From the IMG/VR virus record IMGVR_UViG_3300045534_000060, positions 1-33,190 of that record: a DNA stretch of 33,190 bases. One strand, 5' to 3'. This document shows positions 13,414-21,554 of the stretch, piece after piece. The notes beneath the pieces are model-generated. The model saw only the letters and a program-made list of their open reading frames with translations, was not told the DNA's origin and ran no database searches. The stretch comes from a virus. The number at the start of each line of letters is the position of its first letter. The stretch's first letter is position 1. Made by a program: the position numbers and the translations under genes.

Positions 13414-13486
13414 GGTTCCGTAACTCAATTGGTAGAGTAGCGGACTTTTAATCCGTTAGTTATGGGTTCAAGTCCCATCGGAACCA
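13414..13486 (+). tRNA. tRNA-Lys(UUU), CCA encoded
   Basis: Clean cloverleaf: acceptor GGTTCCG/CGGAACC, standard D-arm with GG, anticodon stem GCGGA/TCCGT around C-T-TTT-A-A, T-arm ATGGG-TTCAAGT-CCCAT, A73. The DNA continues with CCA at 13487-13489, so the 3' end is genome-encoded. Reads AAA/AAG. Confidence 0.95.
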
Positions 13487-13491
13487 CCATT

Positions 13492-13565
13492 ATACCTGTA
13501 GCTCAGATGGATAGAGCAACAGCCTTCTAAGCTGTTGGTCGGTGGTTCGAGTCCACCCAGGTATG
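13492..13565 (+). tRNA. tRNA-Arg(UCU)
   Basis: Acceptor ATACCTG/CAGGTAT (7 perfect pairs), G73, D-arm with GG, anticodon stem ACAGC/GCTGT around C-T-TCT-A-A, T-arm GGTGG-TTCGAGT-CCACC. Reads AGA/AGG, which are the dominant Arg codons of the right half of the window. Confidence 0.95.
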
Positions 13566-13581
13566 TTAAAGGAGATAACAC

Positions 13582-13812
13582 ATGAAAAATGACATCGTGA
13601 CACGGCTGCGCAACTGCAATTGCATTCCTCATTGTTTGTGCGGAGAAGCCGCCGACGAGATCGAACGGCTGCGCTCTGAGCGCGACGAGGCGAGGCGGGA
13701 GTGTTGCATGACTTGGGAAGCGGTGATGGGACGCGAAGCGCAAACAGCTGCCGCAGACAAGGGATGGGACTGCTTCAAGGAGAACACCAACTACCTACAG
13801 GATTTAGGATAA
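13582..13812 (+). CDS. Hypothetical protein, 76 aa, probably imported gene
   Basis: ATG 13582 with AAAGGAG. Starts DIVTRLR and contains EAADEIERLRSERDEARRE, a pattern of short coiled-coil proteins shared by many temperate and lytic phages. Function unknown. Arg codons are mainly CGC/CGG and the first two thirds are visibly GC-rich, unlike the AGA/CGT-using neighbours, while the C-terminal 20 codons look like the local style. Suggests transfer next to the tRNA cluster. Confidence 0.7.
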   Translation: MKNDIVTRLRNCNCIPHCLCGEAADEIERLRSERDEARRECCMTWEAVMGREAQTAAADKGWDCFKENTNYLQDLG

Positions 13813-13822
13813 AGGAACACAA

Positions 13823-14017
13823 ATGATGAAACCAGGATATCAGACAACGGAATTCTGGACAGCCGTGGCACCAATCGTTGGTAGCCTAACTGTCAAGGAT
13901 GGACAGAATCAAGATCTATTGATCCTCTGTGGTGCAGGTCTAGCTGCGCTATATATCGTATCTAGAACCGTAGTAAAGTACAAGGAAGCAAACAAGAATG
14001 AAGCTGTGGAACGGTAG
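13823..14017 (+). CDS. Small membrane protein, holin-like candidate, 64 aa
   Basis: ATG 13823 with AAAGGA. N-terminal K-P-G-Y-Q-T-T-E-F-W leads to a moderately hydrophobic segment (residues 12-23), then a strong TM segment (about 32-48, LLILCGAGLAALYIVS) and a charged Lys/Glu-rich tail. This layout occurs in phage inner-membrane proteins sometimes annotated as holins. Overlaps thyX by 20 bases, far from the lysozyme-like gene, so a lysis role is uncertain. Confidence 0.6.
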   Translation: MMKPGYQTTEFWTAVAPIVGSLTVKDGQNQDLLILCGAGLAALYIVSRTVVKYKEANKNEAVER

Positions 14018-14660
14018 TGAAGACGAGTTGGTTCAGTATGTGGATCACATGGGTTGTGACGATGCTGTGTGTGATGCCGCACGTGTATCCATGAATAAAT
14101 CAGCTGACCTATTCACCGTAGGTCAGAACGAGAAGCTAATCAACTACCTTGCCAAGCATAATCACTGGAGTCCATTCAGCCACACATCCATTAAGATGCG
14201 GTTCAAGGCTCCTATCTTCATTGCTAGGCAGCTTGCCAAGCATCAGGTTGGGTTTGCATGGAACGAAGTGTCAAGGCGATACGTATCAAACGAACCAGAG
14301 TTCTGGTTTCCAGATCACTATCGCGTTGCTGCTGAAAACGTAAAGCAGGGATCTGGAGTTGATCCAATCCACGGAAACGAACTGTTCAAGACTGATACAA
14401 TGTATGTCTTGCAGAAAGCAGCAGAGCACTATAATGACTTGCTTAAGGCTGGCGCATGTGCAGAGCAAGCAAGATCGGTGCTGCCTCAGTCCATGATGAC
14501 GGAGTGGATATGGACTGGTAGCCTATATGCATGGTCACGTATGTACAATCTTCGTTCTGAATCCCATGCTCAACGTGAGGTTCAGTTCTATGCTGGCAGG
14601 GTAGCGGACATCTGCAAGAAATTCTTTCCAGTCAGCTGGATTGCATTGACCGATGTATGA
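13998..14660 (+). CDS. thyX: Flavin-dependent thymidylate synthase ThyX
   Basis: 220 aa, usual length. Makes dTMP from dUMP using methylene-THF, FAD and NADPH. Family blocks: HWSPFSHTSIKMRFKAPIFIARQL then KHQVGFAWNEVSRRYV (residues 81-96) with Asn89-Glu90 and Ser92, and an LPQSMMTEWIWTGSLYAW C-terminal core with the arginine-rich RSESHAQREVQ. The classical RHR-x7-S signature is altered: the RHR position aligns with His82-Gln83-Val84 after Lys81, a variant I know from phage ThyX proteins. Overlaps the deaminase-like gene, which may supply dUMP. Confidence 0.93.
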   Translation: MKLWNGSEDELVQYVDHMGCDDAVCDAARVSMNKSADLFTVGQNEKLINYLAKHNHWSPFSHTSIKMRFKAPIFIARQLAKHQVGFAWNEVSRRYVSNEPEFWFPDHYRVAAENVKQGSGVDPIHGNELFKTDTMYVLQKAAEHYNDLLKAGACAEQARSVLPQSMMTEWIWTGSLYAWSRMYNLRSESHAQREVQFYAGRVADICKKFFPVSWIALTDV

Positions 14661-15012
14661 CTACTTGATTGAAGCGACCAAGGTAAACAACAACCTTGCT
14701 GATCGTACACACTTCTCCTACATTCTAAGGAAGAACAAGGTAATCGCACTAGGCAAGGAGCAACGTGGAAAGACTCATCCTCTTGCCGCAAGGTATGGAT
14801 ACAAGTATCCTACCATTCACTCCGAGCTTGATGCATTCAGGCAGCTACATAAGTTTGACATCAGGGATTCACTTACCCTTGTCAACACAAGGATATCGTG
14901 CACTGGCGTACTTGGAATGTCCCGTCCATGCAAGTATTGCATTGGATGGGTAACTAAGATATTCGATGAGATTTGGTACACTAATTCAGAAGGAATACTT
15001 GTGAAGCTATGA
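14653..15012 (+). CDS. Putative nucleotide deaminase-like protein (HxE, PCxxC)
   Basis: 119 aa. Zinc-dependent cytidine/dCMP deaminase fold signature: His56-x-Glu58 in IHSELDAF, and Pro92-Cys93-x-x-Cys96 in RPCKYCIGW, followed by IFDEIWYTNSEG, the usual beta-strand/active-site back wall. Overlaps thyX by eight bases, which suggests a dCMP-to-dUMP role feeding ThyX. Sequence is divergent from standard dCMP deaminase, so substrate is inferred. Confidence 0.75.
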   Translation: MYDYLIEATKVNNNLADRTHFSYILRKNKVIALGKEQRGKTHPLAARYGYKYPTIHSELDAFRQLHKFDIRDSLTLVNTRISCTGVLGMSRPCKYCIGWVTKIFDEIWYTNSEGILVKL

Positions 15013-15191
15013 GACGTGTTACTGTTAACATGATTGATCTAAAGCAGCAGCTTGAGCTTGTCGATATTGCAAGCGACTATGCCCAGGAAGACGATGCAAA
15101 ACTTCTACATGATCTTGGAACGCTGCTAGACAAGATCATAGGCGGTGAGATTGTGCTGTTCTATAAGGATACGAATGGAACTACAGAGTGA
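15009..15191 (+). CDS. Hypothetical protein, 60 aa
   Basis: ATG 15009 on an ATGA overlap. Helical protein with heptad-like leucines (LKQQLELVDIASDYAQEDDAKLLHDLGTLLDKII) and a short strand. Overlaps the primase-helicase by 17 bases. No family recognised; possible small accessory to the replisome. Confidence 0.55.
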   Translation: MRRVTVNMIDLKQQLELVDIASDYAQEDDAKLLHDLGTLLDKIIGGEIVLFYKDTNGTTE

Positions 15192-16908
15192 AAGCGTTGT
15201 TGTCAGGAGAGAGCGTTGTCCTGCTTGTGCATCTAATGGATCTGATAGAAGCGGCGACAACCTTGCTGTTTATTCTGACGATCATGTGCACTGCTTCAAG
15301 TGCGGATACCACAAGGGAGGTAACGGAAAGATGAGCGAGACTGTTGTAAGCAAGATGACCAATTCATTGAATGGGTCGTATTCGGATCTTCCACACAGGA
15401 GAATCGATGAGAAGACATGTCGGCAGTATGGATATCAGGTTGCCAATGTAAACGGCAAGGATGTCGAGATTGCAAACTACTACGATGCATCTGACAATCT
15501 TGTTGCACAGCATGTTCGAGGACCAGACAAGCAGTTTGCTTGGAAGGGTTCTCCAAAATCAGTCCAGCTGTTTGGTCAGAATCTATGGAAGGTTGGCGGC
15601 AAGCGTCTTGTAATCACAGAGGGAGAGATCGATTGCATGACGGTATGCCAGCTTCTTGGTGGTACATGGCCTGTCGTATCCATTCCCAATGGAGCGCAGT
15701 CAGCTGTACGTTCAATCAAGGATAACCTTGAGTTCGTGTCTTCGTATCAGGAGATCGTCCTATGCTTTGACATGGATGACGCTGGTCAGGATGCGGCAAA
15801 GGCTGTCAGCGAGATCCTTCCACCTGGCAAGTGCAAGATAGCCAAGCTTCCAATGAAGGATGCCAACGATTGCCTTGTTTCCAACAACGGCAAGGCTGTG
15901 GTCTCCTCAATATGGGAGGCACAGGTCTATAGCCCAGACGAGATCCTGCACGTATCTAGCGTAGCGGAGACAACAGATATCGTTGCAAGCAAGGTATATC
16001 CGTTTCCGTTCGACAGGCTATCGGAGTTCCTTATCGGACAGCGATCTGGAGAGATCAGTCTATGGGCTTCTGGCACAGGTTCAGGCAAGTCTACCATCTT
16101 GCGTGAACTTATGCACCACCACCTTGAGGAGAACAGGTCTGTCGGTGCAATCATGCTTGAGGAATCACCACAAGAGACGATGGATGACATGATCTCCCTG
16201 ATGATTAACAAGCCAGTCAGGGCTATTCGTGCAGCTCAGATGATGAATGAGCTGCGTGTAAAGATGGGCAAGCATCCCATTGACATCGAGTTTGTCAACG
16301 AGTTCAGCGACGATGAGTATGCCGAGGCAAAGAGAAAGCTGTGCGCTACAAGCCTGTATATCTACGACCATCTTGGAAACAACGCAATGCAGAATCTGCT
16401 TGCGCGTATGGAGTACATGGCTGTCAGTCTCAAGGTAGACGTAATCATACTGGATCACATCACTGCTGCAGCGGCAGGTCTTGTTGGTCTTGGTGACAAA
16501 GATATAGAGGGTGGAAACAGCGAGAGAATCATCATCGATACCTTGATGAAGGAACTTCGTTCACTTGCCGTTCGCACTGGTGTTCACATCGACATCGTGT
16601 CTCAGCTGAAGAAGACTGACAAGGCATACGAGGAGGGGGATCGCATCACACTGCAGGATCTACGTGGATCTGGTGCGCTTGCTTCTGTACCCAACACAGT
16701 CATTGCCCTTGAGCGTGACAGACAGAATCAGGATGCAGTGATTGCCAATACAACCATCGTTCGTGTTCTCAAGAACAGATTGACTGGACGTGCTGGCGTA
16801 GCCACCGCATTGTACTACGACCGTGGTACTGGTAGGCTTAGGGAAGTCGATGTCGCATTCAATGACGAAGGCTTTCCAGTTCTAAACCCACAGGAGATTA
16901 AGCAATGA
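15175..16908 (+). CDS. T7 gp4-type DNA primase-helicase
   Basis: 577 aa (T7 gp4 566). Primes and unwinds at the fork as a ring. Zinc-binding domain with Cys15-x-x-Cys18 and Cys40-x-x-Cys43; TOPRIM motifs VITEGEIDCMTV and VLCFDMDDAGQDAA; helicase Walker A G300-T-G-S-G-K305-S-T, an EES acidic motif, Walker B VDVIILDHIT, a VSQLKK motif and RGSGALASVPNTVIALERD. ATG 15175 with AAGGA (15165-15169) is chosen; the longer frame is inside the previous gene. Confidence 0.96.
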   Translation: MELQSESVVVRRERCPACASNGSDRSGDNLAVYSDDHVHCFKCGYHKGGNGKMSETVVSKMTNSLNGSYSDLPHRRIDEKTCRQYGYQVANVNGKDVEIANYYDASDNLVAQHVRGPDKQFAWKGSPKSVQLFGQNLWKVGGKRLVITEGEIDCMTVCQLLGGTWPVVSIPNGAQSAVRSIKDNLEFVSSYQEIVLCFDMDDAGQDAAKAVSEILPPGKCKIAKLPMKDANDCLVSNNGKAVVSSIWEAQVYSPDEILHVSSVAETTDIVASKVYPFPFDRLSEFLIGQRSGEISLWASGTGSGKSTILRELMHHHLEENRSVGAIMLEESPQETMDDMISLMINKPVRAIRAAQMMNELRVKMGKHPIDIEFVNEFSDDEYAEAKRKLCATSLYIYDHLGNNAMQNLLARMEYMAVSLKVDVIILDHITAAAAGLVGLGDKDIEGGNSERIIIDTLMKELRSLAVRTGVHIDIVSQLKKTDKAYEEGDRITLQDLRGSGALASVPNTVIALERDRQNQDAVIANTTIVRVLKNRLTGRAGVATALYYDRGTGRLREVDVAFNDEGFPVLNPQEIKQ

Positions 16909-17216
16909 TTATCGACATGGTGTTTTGTGCTCTAGCGATTGCATCTATTTGCCTATGGTTTTTCCATCAACGAATGATTGAAAAACACATTAGCAACCTT
17001 GAAAAAAAGATAGACAATTTGTCCAATGAGATGGATAGGTTTGAGTCAAGGTTGTTTACAATCGAAAGTAAGGTGTATGATTGCAAGGCTAAGGTGACAA
17101 TGCTTGAGACTGATCTTGGCAATGTCATCAAGACAGAGCAAAGAAAGTCAATGCATAAGACATATACCGAACTGGCTGCAAGATACAAGAAGCTTGCAAA
17201 GGAATATGCTAAGTAA
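16905..17216 (+). CDS. Membrane-anchored coiled-coil protein, 103 aa
   Basis: ATGA overlap with the helicase; AGGAG (16892-16896). N-terminal TM segment (about 2-20, MVFCALAIASICLWFF) then a long coiled coil (about 28-90, with ISNLEKKIDNLSNEMDRF heptads) and a basic tail. Topology resembles an inner-membrane spanin (Rz-like) or a signal-anchored structural protein, but it lacks a recognised partner o-spanin. First of three envelope-directed or small genes inserted before the DNA polymerase. Confidence 0.65.
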   Translation: MIIDMVFCALAIASICLWFFHQRMIEKHISNLEKKIDNLSNEMDRFESRLFTIESKVYDCKAKVTMLETDLGNVIKTEQRKSMHKTYTELAARYKKLAKEYAK

Positions 17217-17466
17217 CCTAGAGCAGTTCTGCCTGATGAGGGCAGCAGCGTGGGACATGTATGCAAGCGCAGCCTTGAGCATGTCCCTTCACCCAGGTAC
17301 TAGCAAGCACGAAACCGTAAAAAGAACAGCGGATGAAGTTGCTCAGATTGCAGATCAACTTCTTGCCGAGAGAGACAGGAGATTTCTATTCTATGTTGAA
17401 GATTCTAAACCTACTTGCGACACTTGTGATTGCCGCAAACGCAGCAGCTCAGGTTCCACCAGATAA
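17206..17466 (+). CDS. Hypothetical protein, 86 aa
   Basis: ATG 17206, 11-base overlap with the coiled-coil gene, AAAGG close upstream. Alanine-rich helical N-terminal half (MRAAAWDMYASAALSMS, a VKRTADEVAQIADQLLAERDRR helix), then a Cys-rich tail with C-x-x-C-x-C and basic RKRSSSG. The tail overlaps the signal peptide of the next gene by 74 bases in another frame. Function unknown. Confidence 0.6.
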   Translation: MLSNLEQFCLMRAAAWDMYASAALSMSLHPGTSKHETVKRTADEVAQIADQLLAERDRRFLFYVEDSKPTCDTCDCRKRSSSGSTR

Positions 17467-18673
17467 GATTGTCCAGCCAGATGGCACGATTCAGCTTGTG
17501 CCTAAGCCACCAGCACGTGTACTTACCCCATACTACATCGACCCAACGATGCAGTTTCAGATCTACATGGATTGCCAGTGGGCTAATAGATCATGGAGCG
17601 GTTCCAATAAGAACGGTCTGATTGCATATAAGGATGAGGTAGTCACGGCTGATGTCTTGGCTATGCCGATTCCAAAGACAAAGGTTGTCAATGGAAAGAC
17701 AGTTCAGATGTTCAGTGTATACAGATCATCCGATGTTGTCATCCAATACGATAGCACTAGGCTTGAGCTTATGCCTGTTGTGCCAGCTGCCTTTGGTCCA
17801 GCCTTTGATCCAAAGGTAATGGACGCTTCAAAGGTTACGCAAACCCAGCTTGCAGACGGTGTTCTTCTGTTTCATTCAGAGGCACTCAAGGCACCTGAAC
17901 TACGTACTCCAGCTTTGGCACCGCTGTACTATCAGTGGAATTTCGGAGGATATCTTTGGTCTGGTGGATATCGTCTGCTTGGAAAGATCCAGTTCAAGGT
18001 AAAGGATGATTACTATCTTCCTTCATGGGGACAGCAACGATCCTTCATTCGAGTTCTTGACAAGCATAACGATGCTGTTACACGTGTTGATGGTAGTCCT
18101 GTCGATGGAACAAACATCCTGAAGGAGATCAGAAGCCAAGGTGAACAGATCATGTTTGGTGTTCCACCTGCCTACAAGGTTTCACACTACCTATCCGCTG
18201 CAACCACCAAGTTCAATGTCGGAGACACAGTTAAGGTAAGCATCATGGTAAAGCCAGATTCAAAGCCACAGTTGCTTTCGTCTGTAGCCACCAACTTTGC
18301 ATGGGATCCAACGATCCTTGAGTTTACTGGACTGGATAAGACGGGTTCTCCACCCAGCATGGACAACTCAATGTACATGCCTGGACCTGGAAACATAAAC
18401 GAATCTTCCATTCCAAAGGATGGAAATGCATGTCATGTCTGGCTGTCTCAGCTTGGTGATCGTCGTTTCTACGACAAGGAAACACTGATTGTAACGCTTA
18501 ACTTCAAGGTGTTGTCAGCCTTCGCAACGACAAATGTAGACATCCTAAGCAAGAACGACCCAAGACTTGTTGGAATCAGCGTACTTGATGATTCAATGCC
18601 TATTGGAAGCAGCAAGCCAGGATCCACCGTACTTGGATCACAGCGTGGCATTACAATATACGGAACAAACTAA
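17393..18673 (+). CDS. Secreted protein with cohesin-like beta-sandwich domains, 426 aa
   Basis: ATG 17393 yields a classic signal peptide: Lys3, hydrophobic core to residue 15, and A17-A-A19 before Gln20. A frame extension to 17333 would bury it. The mature protein has two regions with cohesin-like patterns: V-V-I-Q-Y-D-S-T-R-L-E-L-M ... LGKIQFKVK (about 110-215) and GDTVKVSIMVKP ... F-A-W-D-P-T-I-L-E-F-T-G-L ... L-I-V-T-L-N-F-K-V (about 273-400). Such sandwiches bind dockerins, surface sugars or proteins. It lies between helicase and polymerase genes, not in the virion block. Could be a periplasmic or surface-targeted host modifier; function not proved. Confidence 0.65.
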   Translation: MLKILNLLATLVIAANAAAQVPPDKIVQPDGTIQLVPKPPARVLTPYYIDPTMQFQIYMDCQWANRSWSGSNKNGLIAYKDEVVTADVLAMPIPKTKVVNGKTVQMFSVYRSSDVVIQYDSTRLELMPVVPAAFGPAFDPKVMDASKVTQTQLADGVLLFHSEALKAPELRTPALAPLYYQWNFGGYLWSGGYRLLGKIQFKVKDDYYLPSWGQQRSFIRVLDKHNDAVTRVDGSPVDGTNILKEIRSQGEQIMFGVPPAYKVSHYLSAATTKFNVGDTVKVSIMVKPDSKPQLLSSVATNFAWDPTILEFTGLDKTGSPPSMDNSMYMPGPGNINESSIPKDGNACHVWLSQLGDRRFYDKETLIVTLNFKVLSAFATTNVDILSKNDPRLVGISVLDDSMPIGSSKPGSTVLGSQRGITIYGTN

Positions 18674-18681
18674 GGAGAAGC

Positions 18682-20397
18682 ATGAAGCTTATTATCGATA
18701 TCGAATCTGATTCATTGATGGAGTTGACGTTGGATAGCAAGGGAAACCCAGTCAAGGAATGCTCACGAATACACTGTGTCGTGACCAAGGATATCGATTC
18801 AGTCAACCAAGCCATCAACGTATGGACTGGAGACTCACTTGGTAAGCCGCTTCTGGACTACCTAGCTAAGGCTGAGTTGCTGATAGGTCACAACCTATAT
18901 GGGTTTGACCTTGAGTGTCTGCGCCGAATGCTTGGTTTCAAGGACAAGAAGAAGATCCACGATTCCCTTGTAGTAAGCAAGCTCATGTATCCAGATCTTA
19001 AGAACCACCCACTTGGTGGCAATTCACTGGAATGCTGGGGCAAGTTTCTTGGAAATGAGAAGATCAACTACACTGGAACGTGGAAAGAACTTACAGACGA
19101 TATGATAACCTACTGCATACAGGATGTCAATGTGGCTCATGACATATACCTGCATCAGATGGAATGGATCAAGCAGAACAAGTACGAGAAGATCGTGCAG
19201 CTTGAGCACATGGCTTCGGAGATCATATCCCAGCAGCAATCAAACGGATTCAACTTCGATATGAATGCTGCAGTAAAGCTTCAACGGGATCTTCTGTTGT
19301 TCAAGGCACAGGTTGAGGACGAGATGCGTGTTGTCTTTCCAGACAAGATCCATATCAGGTTCTCTGAAAAGACAGGCAAGAGACTGAAGGACAAGGTCGA
19401 GGTATTCAATCCTGGATCTAGAAAGCAGATTGCCGAACGGCTGTATGAGAAGTATGGATGGGTTGCACCAGAGACAGACAATGGAAATCCAAACGTAGAT
19501 GCATCTGTGCTTGAGGAACTAGATTATCCAGAGGCAAAGAAGCTTGTGGAATACTTCGATGTAATCAAGCTGATGGGTCAGGTAGAAGACTGGGTTGCAC
19601 GTGCATCTCATAGCAGGGACAGCAAGGTTCATGGCTTTGTGAATGTACAGGGAGCATCGACTGGTCGCTGCACCCATAGCCAGCCGAATCTTGCACAGGT
19701 ATCAAGCGATCACCGTGCACGTGAGCTGTGGATTCCAGACAAGGGAGATGTGTTGCTTGGCTCAGACCTAAGCGGTCTAGAGCTACGAATGCTTGCCCAT
19801 TACATGCATGAGTACGATGGTGGTGCATATGCAAACGTCATTCTCAATGGCGACATTCACCAACACAACATGGAGAAGGCTGGTCTGGCTACGAGAAACA
19901 ATGCAAAGACCTTCATCTATGGCTTCCTATATGGAGCAGGAGATGCCAAGGTAGGCAAGATCGTTGGTGGATCAGCCAAGCAGGGATCTGCATTGAAGGA
20001 TAGGTTCCTTCGTGAGTTGCCAGCATTGGCAAAGGTAAAGCAATCGGTTGAGTTTCAGGTAGCAAAGAACAACACCGTGATGCTTGTCGATGGCAGGAAT
20101 GCTCCTGTACGTAGCAAGCATGCCGCACTGAACACCCTGTTGCAGGGAAGCGGTGCCGTTGTCAGCAAGTATTGGATGATACTTGCCAACATGAACCTAG
20201 CACGTCAGTTCGGATCAAAGGTCAAGCAAGTTGCGTATGTGCATGACGAACTTCAATTCTCCTGCCCCGCTGACATTGCCGACAAAGCTGGACAGGTAAT
20301 CACTGATTCGGCAATAGAAGCAGGTAAGCGACTTGGAATCAAGATGCCAATCAATGCCGAGTACAAGATCGGTAGAAACTGGGCAGAGACCCACTAA
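18682..20397 (+). CDS. Family A DNA polymerase (T7 gp5 type)
   Basis: 571 aa versus 704 in T7, so shorter, especially in the region that could hold a thioredoxin-binding insertion. N-terminal 3'-5' exonuclease: D-I-E-S (6-9), GHNLYGFD, and YCIQD-x-N-V-A-H-D. Polymerase motif A LLGSDLSGLELRMLAHYM, motif B RNNAKTFIYGFLYGAGDAKVG with the Tyr equivalent to T7 Tyr526, motif C VHDE at 520-523. AAGGAG precedes ATG 18682. Replicates the genome with the primase-helicase and SSB. Confidence 0.97.
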   Translation: MKLIIDIESDSLMELTLDSKGNPVKECSRIHCVVTKDIDSVNQAINVWTGDSLGKPLLDYLAKAELLIGHNLYGFDLECLRRMLGFKDKKKIHDSLVVSKLMYPDLKNHPLGGNSLECWGKFLGNEKINYTGTWKELTDDMITYCIQDVNVAHDIYLHQMEWIKQNKYEKIVQLEHMASEIISQQQSNGFNFDMNAAVKLQRDLLLFKAQVEDEMRVVFPDKIHIRFSEKTGKRLKDKVEVFNPGSRKQIAERLYEKYGWVAPETDNGNPNVDASVLEELDYPEAKKLVEYFDVIKLMGQVEDWVARASHSRDSKVHGFVNVQGASTGRCTHSQPNLAQVSSDHRARELWIPDKGDVLLGSDLSGLELRMLAHYMHEYDGGAYANVILNGDIHQHNMEKAGLATRNNAKTFIYGFLYGAGDAKVGKIVGGSAKQGSALKDRFLRELPALAKVKQSVEFQVAKNNTVMLVDGRNAPVRSKHAALNTLLQGSGAVVSKYWMILANMNLARQFGSKVKQVAYVHDELQFSCPADIADKAGQVITDSAIEAGKRLGIKMPINAEYKIGRNWAETH

Positions 20398-20878
20398 GTA
20401 TAAATGCTATCTTGGATTCTACGATCTATCCAAGATACAAGGATGGTTCATTGGATCACTGCTGAAGATGACTGGACTAAGCTGCATAACGCATGTTGGT
20501 CCAATCATTCAGACAAAGACACAAGGAGAGATAACGATAACCATATGCGCTGCAACAAACAGACATGGCAGAAGAAGTAGCGTTGCCAAGGTTCACTCAA
20601 CGACTACGCTTGAGCAACTTGGAGCAATCCTGGTTGACAAGGTATACGTAGGAGAGATAGAGATGGACATAGACAATGTAGTTGAACAGGCAAAAAACTA
20701 TACGGATATCTCCGCATGGGATTTGATCTTTCATAACTTTATAGGTAGGTTCCTTGGGCTTACAAGACCAAGGATGTGCACGACATTCGTGTGCAAGATA
20801 TTCAATTTGCCAGAAACCTGGCACCCAGTAACACTATGGAGACGATATGATAACACTGCTATTGGCAGGTCAAGCTAG
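20354..20878 (+). CDS. Permuted NlpC/P60-like papain-fold protein (start uncertain)
   Basis: The frame from 20354 (174 aa) overlaps the polymerase end by 44 bases and has no ribosome site. ATG 20468 is the only other ATG but would remove the N-terminal part of the fold. Features of the circularly permuted family: a GFYDLSKIQGWFIGSLLKMTGLSCITHVG opening (His) and late FLGLTRPRMCTTFVCKIFN with the nucleophile-type Cys, then TWHPVTLW. In this family the His precedes the Cys, unlike classical NlpC/P60. Possibly a lipid or peptide hydrolase or amidase. Related proteins occur widely in phages with unknown role. Confidence 0.55.
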   Translation: MPSTRSVETGQRPTKYKCYLGFYDLSKIQGWFIGSLLKMTGLSCITHVGPIIQTKTQGEITITICAATNRHGRRSSVAKVHSTTTLEQLGAILVDKVYVGEIEMDIDNVVEQAKNYTDISAWDLIFHNFIGRFLGLTRPRMCTTFVCKIFNLPETWHPVTLWRRYDNTAIGRSS

Positions 20879-21554
20879 GGTTGGCAAGACAACAGCCGCG
20901 ACCTATATCTCTAACTATGCGAAGAAACAGGAATACAAGCCTGTTATTCTTCCGTTTGCACAAGCCATAAAGGATGCCGCGACAAAGGCTGGGCTTAGCA
21001 AGGATGACAACCCAGAGGAGTATAGGAAGTTCTGCCAGACGATAGGAGAAGGAAAGAGAAAGGAAAACCCAGACTACTGGGTTGATAGATTCAAGGAGAA
21101 GTGGCTTGAGTTATGCGAGAAAGACAGGATTGCATCACAGTCAGAAGACAAGATATGGAAGGAAACTGTCATTATTGTCGATGACTGCCGCTATCTTAAC
21201 GAGCTTAATCTTGGCAAGCAACTAGGTGCCAAGACGATCTTCATCTCACGTGGATCACGTAAGCTGCAGGATCAAGATGCCGAGTGGAGAAAGCATGAAT
21301 CGGAAAGCATGGCTAATGAATATGAACTTGGAAACAAGGACTATCAGGACATCTTCGATTTCATCATACGCAACGAAGAGACAAAGGAAGACTTTCATCA
21401 CAAGCTGAAGGACAGGCTTCCACTGTGGCTTGATGCCACACCCTTCTCATACACTGATTGCGACTGCGTTGGTTGCCAGAAGATGAAGAAGGATGAGAAG
21501 ATGACCATTGAGGAATTCTTCAAGGGTCTGTTTGAAGATGACGAGGAGGACTGA
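20847..21554 (+). CDS. Deoxynucleoside monophosphate kinase-like P-loop protein
   Basis: 235 aa. Walker A G8-Q-A-R-V-G13-K14-T15, with I-I-V-D-D-C-R-Y-L-N-E-L as the D-x-R-x-x-N-E region typical of T4 gp1-like dNMP kinases. Charged middle and a C-terminal Cys-x-Cys-x-x-Cys (DCDCVGC) plus acidic tail. Predicted to phosphorylate dNMPs to dNDPs for DNA synthesis, next to dUTPase and RNR. ATG 20847 with GGAG (20838-20841). Confidence 0.8.
   Translation: MITLLLAGQARVGKTTAATYISNYAKKQEYKPVILPFAQAIKDAATKAGLSKDDNPEEYRKFCQTIGEGKRKENPDYWVDRFKEKWLELCEKDRIASQSEDKIWKETVIIVDDCRYLNELNLGKQLGAKTIFISRGSRKLQDQDAEWRKHESESMANEYELGNKDYQDIFDFIIRNEETKEDFHHKLKDRLPLWLDATPFSYTDCDCVGCQKMKKDEKMTIEEFFKGLFEDDEED

Noticed and set aside
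20404-20580. 58-codon ATG frame after the DNA polymerase stop
   Set aside because: Tryptophan-rich, no ribosome site, and it competes with the better supported papain-like frame.
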